Assembly: GCA_964057225.1 (NCBI GenBank)
Contig: OZ059900.1
Span: 17,933,638 to 17,997,637, forward strand
Direction of reading: 5' to 3'
Origin: Auanema rhodensis
Taxonomy: Eukaryota > Nematoda > Chromadorea > Rhabditida > Rhabditidae
DNA length: 64,000 nucleotides
A program made the translations under genes and the position numbers. Shown piece after piece: positions 25,401 to 37,142 of the stretch; the first letter of the stretch is position 1; every line of letters starts with the position of its first letter. The notes beneath the pieces are model-generated. The model was given only the letters and a program-made list of their open reading frames with translations, was not told the DNA's origin and ran no database searches.

Positions 25401-28252
25401 TCTCATGGGAAATACTGTGTTTTTGTATTTTTCTAGTGTTCAGCATGTAAAATGCTTCATTTTAGTATGTAACACGCTGAAATTCGTTGCATTTGACGAC
25501 TCATATGAACAAAAATCGATTTAATCAATATTAGCCATAAGGGGCGTGCCCTCAGAATATGCTAATTTCCTTAATTTTCTAACCCCTGTTTTTTTGTCGT
25601 GAAAGTGGAATTAGACGTTGTAGGAACAATTTTGAGCTAGGTTTCATTGACATTGCATGAGTTTGAACACATGAAATCGTAAGTCAAAACCTTGTTTACA
25701 GCGAAATTTCCAAAAACTGGTTTTCCAGCATAATAAAATATTTCTCATGGGAAATACTGTGTTTTTGTATTTTTCTAGTGTTCAGCATGTAAAATACTCC
25801 ATTATAGTATGTAACACGCTGAAATTCGTTGCATTTGACGACTCATATGAACAAAAATCGATTTAATCAATATAAGCCATAAGGGGCGTGCCCTCAGAAT
25901 ATGCTAATTTCCTTAATTTTCTAACCCCTGTTTTTTGTCGTGAAAGTGGAACTAGACGTTGTAGGAACAATTTTGAGCTAGGTTTCATTGACATTGCATG
26001 AGTTTGAACACATGAAATCGTAAGTCAAAACCTTGTTTACAGCGAAATTTCCAAAAACTGGTTTTCCAGCATAATAAAATATTTCTCATGGGAAATACTG
26101 TGTTTTTGTATTTTTATAGTGTTCAGCATGTAAAATGCTTCATTTTAGTATGTAACACGCTGAAATTCGTTGCATTTGACGACTCATATGAACAAAAATC
26201 GATTTAATCAATATTAGCCATAAGAGGCGTGCCCTCAGAATATGCTAATTTCCTTAATTTTCTAACCCCTGTTTTTTTGTCGTGAAAGTGGAACTAGACG
26301 TTGTAGGAACAATTTTGAGCTAGGTTTCATTGACATTGCATGAGTTTGAACACATGAAATCGTAAGTCAAAAACTTGTTTACAGCGAAATTTCCAAAAAC
26401 TGGTTTTCCAGCATAATAAAATATTTCTCATGGGAAATACTGTGTTTTTGTATTTTTCTAGTGTTCAGCATGTGAAATGCTTCATTTTAGTATGTAACAC
26501 GCTGAAATTCGTTGCATTTGACGACTCATATGAACAAAAATCGATTTAATCAATATTAGCCATAAGGGGCGTGCCCTCAGAATATGCTAATTTCCTAAAT
26601 TTTCTAACCCCTGTTTTTTTGTCGTGAAAGTGGAACTAGACGTTGTACGAACAATTTTGAGCTAGGTTTCATTGACATTGCATGAGTTTGAACACATGAA
26701 ATCGTAAGTCAAAACCTTGTTTACAGCGAAATTTCCAAAACCTGGTTTTCCAGCATAATAAAATATTTCTCATGGGAAATACTGTGTTTTTGTATTTTTC
26801 TAGTGTTCAGCATGTAAAATGCTTCATTTTAGTATGTAACACGCTGAAATTCGTTGCATTTGACGACTCATATGAACAAAAATCGATTTAATCAATATTA
26901 GCCATAAGGGGCGTGCCCTCAGAATATGCTAATTTCCTTAATTTTCTAACCCCTGTTTTTTTTGTCGTGAAAGTGGAACTAGACGTTGTAGGAACAATTT
27001 TGAGCTAGGTTTCATTGACATTGCATGAGTTTGAACACATGAAATCGTAAGTCAAAACCTTGTTTACAGCGAAATTTCCAAAAACTGGTTTTCCAGCATA
27101 ATAAAATATTTCTCATGGGAAATACTGTGTTTTTGTATTTTTATAGTGTTCAGCATGTAAAATGCTTCATTTTAGTATGTAACACGCTGAAATTCGTTGC
27201 ATTTGACGACTCATATGAACAAAAATCGATTTAATCAATATTAGCCATAAGAGGCGTGCCCTCAGAATATGCTAATTTCCTTAATTTTCTAACCCCTGTT
27301 TTTTGTCGTGAAAGTGGAACTAGACGTTGTAGGAACAATTTTGAGCTAGGTTTCATTGACATTGCATGAGTTTGAACACATGAAATCGTAAGTCAAAACC
27401 TTGTTTACAGCGAAATTTCCAAAAACTGGTTTTCCAGCATAATAAAATATTTCTCATGGGAAATACTGTGTTTTTGTATTTTTCTAGTGTTCAGCATGTA
27501 AAATGCTTCATTTTAGTATGTAACACGCTGAAATTCGTTGCATTTGACGACTCATATGAACAAAAATCGATTTAATCAATATTAGCCATAAGGGGCGTGC
27601 CCTCAGAATATGCTAATTTCCTAAATTTTCTAACCCCTGTTTTTTTGTCGTGAAAGTGGAACTAGACGTTGTACGAACAATTTTGAGCTAGGTTTCATTG
27701 ACATTGCATGAGTTTGAACACATGAAATCGTAAGTCAAAACCTTGTTTACAGCGAAATTTCCAAAACCTGGTTTTCCAGCATAATAAAATATTTCTCATG
27801 GGAAATACTGTGTTTTTGTATTTTTCTAGTGTTCAGCATGTAAAATGCTTCATTTTAGTATGTAACACGCTGAAATTCGTTGCATTTGACGACTCATATG
27901 AACAAAAATCGATTTAATCAATATTAGCCATAAGAGGCGTGCCCTCAGAATATGCTAATTTCCTTAATTTTCTAACCCCTGTTTTTTGTCGTGAAAGTGG
28001 AACTAGACGTTGTAGGAACAATTTTGAGCTAGGTTTCATTGACATTGCATGAGTTTGAACACATGAAATCGTAAGTCAAAACCTTGTTTACAGCGAAATT
28101 TCCAAAAACTGGTTTTCCAGCATAATAAAATATTTCTCATGGGAAATACTGTGTTTTTGTATTTTTCTAGTGTTCAGCATGTAAAATGCTTCATTTTAGT
28201 ATGTAACACGCTGAAATTCGTTGCATTTGACGACTCATATGAACAAAAATCG
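22441..28252 (+). repeat. 17-monomer HOR unit, first copy (5812 bp), with nested 4-mers
   Basis: It opens with two copies of a four-monomer unit (22441-23808 and 23809-25176, each 1368 bp): a = T8 with TATAG; b = GAGGCG, T6, TATAG; c = GAGGCG, AAAACTTG, GTGAAATGC; d = CCTAAATT, GTACGAAC, AAAACCTGG. It continues with three inserted subtypes (25177, 25519, 25861), then c, d, a, a b-like monomer with CTAG (27229), d, and another b-like monomer (27912). The first fourteen monomers recur in order from 28253. Confidence 0.87.
25177..26201 (+). repeat. Three-monomer block with zone I-like members inside zone II
   Basis: The monomer at 25177 has GTACGAAC and GCGAAAATTCC, a form that returns in zone III. 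The next two carry zone I markers: 25519 has AATTAGAC with ACTCCATTATAG, and 25861 has ATAAGCC with T6. In zone I these states are also adjacent (3076/3418 and 7115/7457). The block recurs at 30988-32012 with the larger repeat. It suggests transfer of a short zone I segment into zone II, or retention of an old shared order. Confidence 0.75.
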
Positions 28253-31200
28253 ATTTAATCAATATTAGCCATAAGGGGCGTGCCCTCAGAATATGCTAAT
28301 TTCCTTAATTTTCTAACCCCTGTTTTTTTTGTCGTGAAAGTGGAACTAGACGTTGTAGGAACAATTTTGAGCTAGGTTTCATTGACATTGCATGAGTTTG
28401 AACACATGAAATCGTAAGTCAAAACCTTGTTTACAGCGAAATTTCCAAAAACTGGTTTTCCAGCATAATAAAATATTTCTCATGGGAAATACTGTGTTTT
28501 TGTATTTTTATAGTGTTCAGCATGTAAAATGCTTCATTTTAGTATGTAACACGCTGAAATTCGTTGCATTTGACGACTCATATGAACAAAAATCGATTTA
28601 ATCAATATTAGCCATAAGAGGCGTGCCCTCAGAATATGCTAATTTCCTTAATTTTCTAACCCCTGTTTTTTGTCGTGAAAGTGGAACTAGACGTTGTAGG
28701 AACAATTTTGAGCTAGGTTTCATTGACATTGCATGAGTTTGAACACATGAAATCGTAAGTCAAAACCTTGTTTACAGCGAAATTTCCAAAAACTGGTTTT
28801 CCAGCATAATAAAATATTTCTCATGGGAAATACTGTGTTTTTGTATTTTTATAGTGTTCAGCATGTAAAATGCTTCATTTTAGTATGTAACACGCTGAAA
28901 TTCGTTGCATTTGACGACTCATATGAACAAAAATCGATTTAATCAATATTAGCCATAAGAGGCGTGCCCTCAGAATATGCTAATTTCCTTAATTTTCTAA
29001 CCCTGTTTTTTTGTCGTGAAAGTGGAACTAGACGTTGTAGGAACAATTTTGAGCTAGGTTTCATTGACATTGCATGAGTTTGAACACATGAAATCGTAAG
29101 TCAAAAACTTGTTTACAGCGAAATTTCCAAAAACTGGTTTTCCAGCATAATAAAATATTTCTCATGGGAAATACTGTGTTTTTGTATTTTTCTAGTGTTC
29201 AGCATGTGAAATGCTTCATTTTAGTATGTAACACGCTGAAATTCGTTGCATTTGACGACTCATATGAACAAAAATCGATTTAATCAATATTAGCCATAAG
29301 GGGCGTGCCCTCAGAATATGCTAATTTCCTAAATTTTCTAACCCCTGTTTTTTTGTCGTGAAAGTGGAACTAGACGTTGTACGAACAATTTTGAGCTAGG
29401 TTTCATTGACATTGCATGAGTTTGAACACATGAAATCGTAAGTCAAAACCTTGTTTACAGCGAAATTTCCAAAACCTGGTTTTCCAGCATAATAAAATAT
29501 TTCTCATGGGAAATACTGTGTTTTTGTATTTTTCTAGTGTTCAGCATGTAAAATGCTTCATTTTAGTATGTAACACGCTGAAATTCGTTGCATTTGACGA
29601 CTCATATGAACAAAAATCGATTTAATCAATATTAGCCATAAGGGGCGTGCCCTCAGAATATGCTAATTTCCTTAATTTTCTAACCCCTGTTTTTTTTGTC
29701 GTGAAAGTGGAACTAGACGTTGTAGGAACAATTTTGAGCTAGGTTTCATTGACATTGCATGAGTTTGAACACATGAAATCGTAAGTCAAAACCTTGTTTA
29801 CAGCGAAATTTCCAAAAACTGGTTTTCCAGCATAATAAAATATTTCTCATGGGAAATACTGTGTTTTTGTATTTTTATAGTGTTCAGCATGTAAAATGCT
29901 TCATTTTAGTATGTAACACGCTGAAATTCGTTGCATTTGACGACTCATATGAACAAAAATCGATTTAATCAATATTAGCCATAAGAGGCGTGCCCTCAGA
30001 ATATGCTAATTTCCTTAATTTTCTAACCCCTGTTTTTTGTCGTGAAAGTGGAACTAGACGTTGTAGGAACAATTTTGAGCTAGGTTTCATTGACATTGCA
30101 TGAGTTTGAACACATGAAATCGTAAGTCAAAACCTTGTTTACAGCGAAATTTCCAAAAACTGGTTTTCCAGCATAATAAAATATTTCTCATGGGAAATAC
30201 TGTGTTTTTGTATTTTTATAGTGTTCAGCATGTAAAATGCTTCATTTTAGTATGTAACACGCTGAAATTCGTTGCATTTGACGACTCATATGAACAAAAA
30301 TCGATTTAATCAATATTAGCCATAAGAGGCGTGCCCTCAGAATATGCTAATTTCCTTAATTTTCTAACCCCTGTTTTTTTGTCGTGAAAGTGGAACTAGA
30401 CGTTGTAGGAACAATTTTGAGCTAGGTTTCATTGACATTGCATGAGTTTGAACACATGAAATCGTAAGTCAAAAACTTGTTTACAGCGAAATTTCCAAAA
30501 ACTGGTTTTCCAGCATAATAAAATATTTCTCATGGGAAATACTGTGTTTTTGTATTTTTCTAGTGTTCAGCATGTGAAATGCTTCATTTTAGTATGTAAC
30601 ACGCTGAAATTCGTTGCATTTGACGACTCATATGAACAAAAATCGATTTAATCAATATTAGCCATAAGGGGCGTGCCCTCAGAATATGCTAATTTCCTAA
30701 ATTTTCTAACCCCTGTTTTTTTGTCGTGAAAGTGGAACTAGACGTTGTACGAACAATTTTGAGCTAGGTTTCATTGACATTGCATGAGTTTGAACACATG
30801 AAATCGTAAGTCAAAACCTTGTTTACAGCGAAATTTCCAAAACCTGGTTTTCCAGCATAATAAAATATTTCTCATGGGAAATACTGTGTTTTTGTATTTT
30901 TCTAGTGTTCAGCATGTAAAATGCTTCATTTTAGTATGTAACACGCTGAAATTCGTTGCATTTGACTACTCATATGAACAAAAATCGATTTAATCAATAT
31001 TAGCCATAAGGGGCGTGCCCTCAGAATATGCTAATTTCCTTAATTTTCTAACCCCTGTTTTTTTGTCGTGAAAGTGGAACTAGACGTTGTACGAACAATT
31101 TTGAGCTAGGTTTCATTGACATTGCATGAGTTTGAACACATGAAATCGTAAGTCAAAACCTTGTTTACAGCGAAAATTCCAAAAACTGGTTTTCCAGCAT

Positions 31201-33380
31201 AATAAAATATTTCTCATGGGAAATACTGTGTTTTTGTATTTTTCTAGTGTTCAGCATGTAAAATGCTTCATTTTAGTATGTAACACGCTGAAATTCGTTG
31301 CATTTGACGACTCATATGAACAAAAATCGATTTAATCAATATTAGCCATAAGGGGCGTGCCCTCAGAATATGCTAATTTCCTTAATTTTCTAACCCCTGT
31401 TTTTTTGTCGTGAAAGTGGAATTAGACGTTGTAGGAACAATTTTGAGCTAGGTTTCATTGACATTGCATGAGTTTGAACACATGAAATCGTAAGTCAAAA
31501 CCTTGTTTACAGCGAAATTTCCAAAAACTGGTTTTCCAGCATAATAAAATATTTCTCATGGGAAATACTGTGTTTTTGTATTTTTCTAGTGTTCAGCATG
31601 TAAAATACTCCATTATAGTATGTAACACGTTGAAATTCGTTGCATTTGACGACTCATATGAACAAAAATCGATTTAATCAATATAAGCCATAAGGGGCGT
31701 GCCCTCAGAATATGCTAATTTCCTTAATTTTCTAACCCCTGTTTTTTGTCGTGAAAGTGGAACTAGACGTTGTAGGAACAATTTTGAGCTAGGTTTCATT
31801 GACATTGCATGAGTTTGAACACATGAAATCGTAAGTCAAAACCTTGTTTACAGCGAAATTTCCAAAAACTGGTTTTCCAGCATAATAAAATATTTCTCAT
31901 GGGAAATACTGTGTTTTTGTATTTTTATAGTGTTCAGCATGTAAAATGCTTCATTTTAGTATGTAACACGCTGAAATTCGTTGCATTTGACGACTCATAT
32001 GAACAAAAATCGATTTAATCAATATTAGCCATAAGAGGCGTGCCCTCAGAATATGCTAATTTCCTTAATTTTCTAACCCCTGTTTTTTTGTCGTGAAAGT
32101 GGAACTAGACGTTGTAGGAACAATTTTGAGCTAGGTTTCATTGACATTGCATGAGTTTGAACACATGAAATCGTAAGTCAAAAACTTGTTTACAGCGAAA
32201 TTTCCAAAAACTGGTTTTCCAGCATAATAAAATATTTCTCATGGGAAATACTGTGTTTTTGTATTTTTCTAGTGTTCAGCATGTGAAATGCTTCATTTTA
32301 GTATGTAACACGCTGAAATTCGTTGCATTTGACGACTCATATGAACAAAAATCGATTTAATCAATATTAGCCATAAGGGGCGTGCCCTCAGAATATGCTA
32401 ATTTCCTAAATTTTCTAACCCCTGTTTTTTTGTCGTGAAAGTGGAACTAGACGTTGTACGAACAATTTTGAGCTAGGTTTCATTGACATTGCATGAGTTT
32501 GAACACATGAAATCGTAAGTCAAAACCTTGTTTACAGCGAAATTTCCAAAACCTGGTTTTCCAGCATAATAAAATATTTCTCATGGGAAATACTGTGTTT
32601 TTGTATTTTTCTAGTGTTCAGCATGTAAAATGCTTCATTTTAGTATGTAACACGCTGAAATTCGTTGCATTTGACGACTCATATGAACAAAAATCGATTT
32701 AATCAATATTAGCCATAAGGGGCGTGCCCTCAGAATATGCTAATTTCCTTAATTTTCTAACCCCTGTTTTTTTTGTCGTGAAAGTGGAACTAGACGTTGT
32801 AGGAACAATTTTGAGCTAGGTTTCATTGACATTGCATGAGTTTGAACACATGAAATCGTAAGTCAAAACCTTGTTTACAGCGAAATTTCCAAAAACTGGT
32901 TTTCCAGCATAATAAAATATTTCTCATGGGAAATACTGTGTTTTTGTATTTTTATAGTGTTCAGCATGTAAAATGCTTCATTTTAGTATGTAACACGCTG
33001 AAATTCGTTGCATTTGACGACTCATATGAACAAAAATCGATTTAATCAATATTAGCCATAAGAGGCGTGCCCTCAGAATATGCTAATTTCCTTAATTTTC
33101 TAACCCCTGTTTTTTGTCGTGAAAGTGGAACTAGACGTTGTAGGAACAATTTTGAGCTAGGTTTCATTGACATTGCATGAGTTTGAACACATGAAATCGT
33201 AAGTCAAAACCTTGTTTACAGCGAAATTTCCAAAAACTGGTTTTCCAGCATAATAAAATATTTCTCATGGGAAATACTGTGTTTTTGTATTTTTATAGTG
33301 TTCAGCATGTAAAATGCTTCATTTTAGTATGTAACACGCTGAAATTCGTTGCATTTGACGACTCATATGAACAAAAATCG
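28253..33380 (+). repeat. 17-monomer HOR, second (incomplete) copy
   Basis: Starts 28253 to 32697 repeat 22441 to 26886 in the same order, fourteen monomers, at an offset of 5812 bp that becomes 5811 bp after a one-base loss. The copies are nearly identical. Noted differences are AACCCTG for AACCCCTG in the monomer at 28937 (making it 341 bp) and ACACGTTG for ACACGCTG in the monomer at 31330. After 33040 the order departs from the first copy. Confidence 0.87.
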
Positions 33381-33722
33381 ATTTAATCAATATTAGCCAT
33401 AAGAGGCGTGCCCTCAGAATATGCTAATTTCCTTAATTTTCTAACCCCTGTTTTTTTGTCGTGAAAGTGGAACTAGACGTTGTAGGAACAATTTTGAGCT
33501 AGGTTTCATTGACATTGCATGAGTTTGAACACATGAAATCGTAAGTCAAAAACTTGTTTACAGCGAAATTTCCAAAACCTGGTTTTCCAGCATAATAAAA
33601 TATTTCTCATTGGAAATACTGTGTTTTTGTATTTTTCTAGTGTTCAGCATGTAAAATGCTTCATTTTAGTATGTAACACGCTGAAATTCGTTGCATTTGA
33701 CGACTCATATGAACAAAAATCG
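33381..33722 (+). repeat. Hybrid c/d monomer at the end of the zone II HOR
   Basis: The 5' part is type c (GAGGCG, CCTTAATT, GTAGGAAC, AAAACTTG at 33548-33555). The 3' part is type d (AAAACCTGG at 33574-33582, AAAATGCTTC rather than GTGAAATGC). The switch therefore lies within about 25 bp. The hybrid replaces two monomers with one, so one 342-bp unit was lost in register. It also has a private CATTGGAAATA. Zone III subtypes follow directly. Confidence 0.85.
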
Positions 33723-34406
33723 ATTTAATCAATATTAGCCATAAGGGGCGTGCCCTCAGAATATGCTAATTTCCTTAATTTTCTAACCCCTGTTTTTTTG
33801 TCGTGAAAGTGGAACTAGACGTTGTACGAACAATTTTGAGCTAGGTTTCATTGACATTGCATGAGTTTGAACACATGAAATCGTAAGTCAAAACCTTGTT
33901 TACAGCGAAAATTCCAAAAACTGGTTTTCCAGCATAATAAAATATTTCTCATGGGAAATACTGTGTTTTTGTATTTTTCTAGTGTTCAGCATGTAAAATG
34001 CTTCATTTTAGTATGTAACACGCTGAAATTCGTTGCATTTGACGACTCATATGAACAAAAATCGATTTAATCAATATTAGCCATAAGGGGCGTGCCCTCA
34101 GAATATGCTAATTTCCTTAATTTTCTAACCCCTGTTTTTTTGTCGTGAAAGTGGAACTAGACGTTGTACGAACAATTTTGAGCTAGGTTTCATTGACATT
34201 GCATGAGTTTGAACACATGAAATCGTAAGTCAAAACCTTGTTTACAGCGAAAATTCCAAAAACTGGTTTTCCAGCATAATAAAATATTTCTCATGGGAAA
34301 TACTGTGTTTTTGTATTTTTCTAGTGTTCAGCATGTAAAATACTTCATTTTAGTATGTAACACGCTGAAATTCGTTGCATTTGACGACTCATATGAACAA
34401 AAATCG

Positions 34407-35090
34407 ATTTAATCAATATTAGCCATAAGGGGCGTGCCCTCAGAATATGCTAATTTCCTAAATTTTCTAACCCCTGTTTTTTTGTCGTGAAAGTGGAACC
34501 AGACGTTGTACGAACAATTTTGAGCTAGGTTTCATTGACATTGCATGAGTTTGAACACATGAAATCGTATGTCAAAACCTTGTTTACAGCGAAATTTCCA
34601 AAAACTGGTTTTCCAGCATAATAAAATATTTCTCATGGGAAATACTGTGTTTTTGTATTTTTCTAGTGTTCAGCATGTAAAATGCTTCATTTTAGTATGT
34701 AACACGCTGAAATTCGTTGCATTTGACGACTCATATGAACAAAAATCGATTTAATCAATATTAGCCATAAGGGGCGTGCCCTCAGAATATGCTAATTTCC
34801 TAAATTTTCTAACCCCTGTTTTTTTGTCGTGAAAGTGGAACCAGACGTTGTACGAACAATTTTGAGCTAGGTTTCATTGACATTGCATGAGTTTGAACAC
34901 ATGAAATCGTATGTCAAAACCTTGTTTACAGCGAAATTTCCAAAAACTGGTTTTCCAGCATAATAAAATATTTCTCATGGGAAATACTGTGTTTTTGTAT
35001 TTTTCTAGTGTTCAGCATGTAAAATGCTTCATTTTAGTATGTAACACGCTGAAATTCGTTGCATTTGACGACTCATATGAACAAAAATCG
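34407..35090 (+). repeat. Two adjacent AACCAGAC/GTATGTC monomers
   Basis: These two identical-looking monomers share CCTAAATT, AACCAGAC, GTACGAAC and GTATGTC; a third lies at 36117-36458. The A-to-T change in GTAAGTC creates an ATG at the head of a frame that is already open in ordinary 342-bp monomers, giving 61-codon frames at 34569-34754 and 34911-35096. I treat these as satellite variants, not genes. Confidence 0.9.
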
Positions 35091-36116
35091 ATTTAATCAA
35101 TATTAGCCATAAGGGGCGTGCCCTCAGAATATGCTAATTTCCTTAATTTTCTAACCCCTGTTTTTTTGTCGTGAAAGTGGAACTAGACGTTGTACGAACA
35201 ATTTTGAGCTAGGTTTCATTGACATTGCATGAGTTTGAACACATGAAATCGTAAGTCAAAACCTTGTTTACAGCGAAAATTCCAAAAACTGGTTTTCCAG
35301 CATAATAAAATATTTCTCATGGGAAATACTGTGTTTTTGTATTTTTCTAGTGTTCAGCATGTAAAATGCTTCATTTCAGTATGTAACACGCTGAAATTCG
35401 TTGCATTTGACTACTCATATGAACAAAAATCGATTTAATCAATATTAGCCATAAGGGGCGTGCCCTCAGAATATGCTAATTTCCTTAATTTTCTAACCCC
35501 TGTTTTTTTGTCGTGAAAGTGGAACTAGACGTTGTACAAACAATTTTGAGCTAGGTTTCATTGACATTGCATGAGTTTGAACACATGAAATCGTAAGTCA
35601 AAACCTTGTTTACAGCGAAATTTCCAAAAACTGGTTTTCCAGCATAATAAAATATTTCTCATGAGAAATACTGTGTTTTTGTATTTTTCTAGTGTTCAGC
35701 ATGTAAAATGCTTCATTTTAGTATGTAACACGATGAAATTCGTTGCATTTGACGACTCATATGAACAAAAATCGATTTAATCAATATTAGCCATAAGGGG
35801 CGTGCCCTCAGAATATGCTGATTTCATTAATTTTCTAACCCCCGTTTTTTTGTCGTGAAAGTGGAACTAGACGTTGAAGGAACAATTTTGAGCTAGGTTT
35901 CATTGACATTGCATGAGTTTGAACACATGAAATCGTAAGTCAAAACCTTGTTTACAGCGAAATTTCCAAAAACTGGTTTTCCAGCATAATAAAATATTTC
36001 TCATGGGAAATACTGTGTTTTTGTATTTTTCTAGTGTTCAGCATGTAAAATGCTTCTTTTTAGTATGTAACACGCTGAAATTCGTTGCATTTGACGACTC
36101 ATATGAACAAAAATCG

Positions 36117-36458
36117 ATTTAATCAATATTAGCCATAAGGGGCGTGCCCTCAGAATATGCTAATTTCCTAAATTTTCTAACCCCTGTTTTTTTGTCGTGA
36201 AAGTGGAACCAGACGTTGTACGAACAATTTTGAGCTAGGTTTCATTGACATTGCATGAGTTTGAACACATGAAATCGTATGTCAAAACCTTGTTTACAGC
36301 GAAATTTCCAAAAACTGGTTTTCCAGCATAATAAAATATTTCTCATGGGAAATACTGTGTTTTTGTATTTTTCTAGTGTTCAGCATGTAAAATGCTTCAT
36401 TTTAGTATGTAACACGCTGAAATTCGTTGCATTTGACGACTCATATGAACAAAAATCG
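36117..36458 (+). repeat. Third AACCAGAC/GTATGTC monomer
   Basis: It has the same marker set as the pair at 34407-35090, located 1368 bp (four monomers) after the start of the second of them. It carries the same incidental open frame (36279-36464). Its neighbour at 36459 is a hybrid monomer, which suggests this copy arrived by an unequal exchange of a short block. Confidence 0.9.
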
Positions 36459-36800
36459 ATTTAATCAATATTAGCCATAAGGGGCGTGCCCTCAGAATAT
36501 GCTAATTTCCTTAATTTTCTAACCCCTGTTTTTTTGTCGTGAAAGTGGAACTAGACGTTGTACGAACAATTTTGAGCTAGGTTTCATTGACATTGCATGA
36601 GTTTGAACACATGAAATCGTAAGTCAAAACCTTGTTTACAGCGAAATTTCCAAAAACTGGTTTTCCAGCATAATAAAATATTTCTCATGGGAAATACTGT
36701 GTTTTTGTATTTTTCTAGTGTTCAGCATGTAAAATGCTTCATTTCAGTATGTAACACGATGAAATTCGTTGCATTTGACGACTCATATGAACAAAAATCG
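36459..36800 (+). repeat. Hybrid monomer in zone III
   Basis: It combines GTACGAAC and ATTTCAGT of the monomer at 35091 with GCGAAATTTCC and ACACGATG of the monomer at 35433, and is followed at 36801 by the partner of the monomer at 35775. The ATTTCAGT lies between states typical of the other parent, so the patchwork may reflect conversion rather than a single crossover. Confidence 0.7.
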
Positions 36801-37142
36801 ATTTAATCAATATTAGCCATAAGGGGCGTGCCCTCAGAATATGCTGATTTCATTAATTTTCTAACCCCCGTTTTTTTGTCGTGAAAGTGGAACTAGACGT
36901 TGAAGGAACAATTTTGAGCTAGGTTTCATTGACATTGCATGAGTTTGAACACATGAAATCGTAAGTCAAAACCTTGTTTACAGCGAAATTTCCAAAAACT
37001 GGTTTTCCAGCATAATAAAATATTTCTCATGGGAAATACTGTGTTTTTGTATTTTTCTACTGTTCAGCATGTAAAATGTTTCATTTTAGTATTTAACACG
37101 CTGAAATTCGTTGCATTTGACGACTCATATGAACAAAAATCG

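Larger units (their letters stand above)
33723..37142 (+). repeat. Zone III transition subarray (10 monomers)
   Basis: Monomers with GTACGAAC and GCGAAAATTCC (33723, 34065, 35091) lead into an AACCAGAC/GTATGTC subtype (34407, 34749, 36117) and a CTGATTTCATT/CCCCCG/GTTGAAGG subtype (35775, 36801). Starts 36117-36801 look like a contracted repeat of 34749-35775. The monomer at 36459 combines states of those at 35091 (GTACGAAC, ATTTCAGT) and 35433 (GCGAAATTTCC, ACACGATG), so four monomers became three. No gene is present. Confidence 0.78.

Noticed and set aside
34569-34754. 61-codon open frame in the monomer at 34407
   Set aside because: It is one satellite monomer read through. The ATG comes from a single A-to-T change (GTAAGTC to GTATGTC) in a frame already open for over 60 codons in ordinary 342-bp monomers. 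There is no recognisable domain, and a TGA lies just upstream. Identical frames recur only because the monomer was copied.
34911-35096. Identical 61-codon open frame one monomer later
   Set aside because: It is an exact repeat of the preceding frame at a 342-bp spacing, with the same incidental origin. The identity reflects tandem copying, not selection on a protein.
36279-36464. Third identical 61-codon open frame
   Set aside because: It lies four monomers (1368 bp) after the second, in the third GTATGTC monomer. No promoter, splice or coding signal sets it apart from surrounding satellite.
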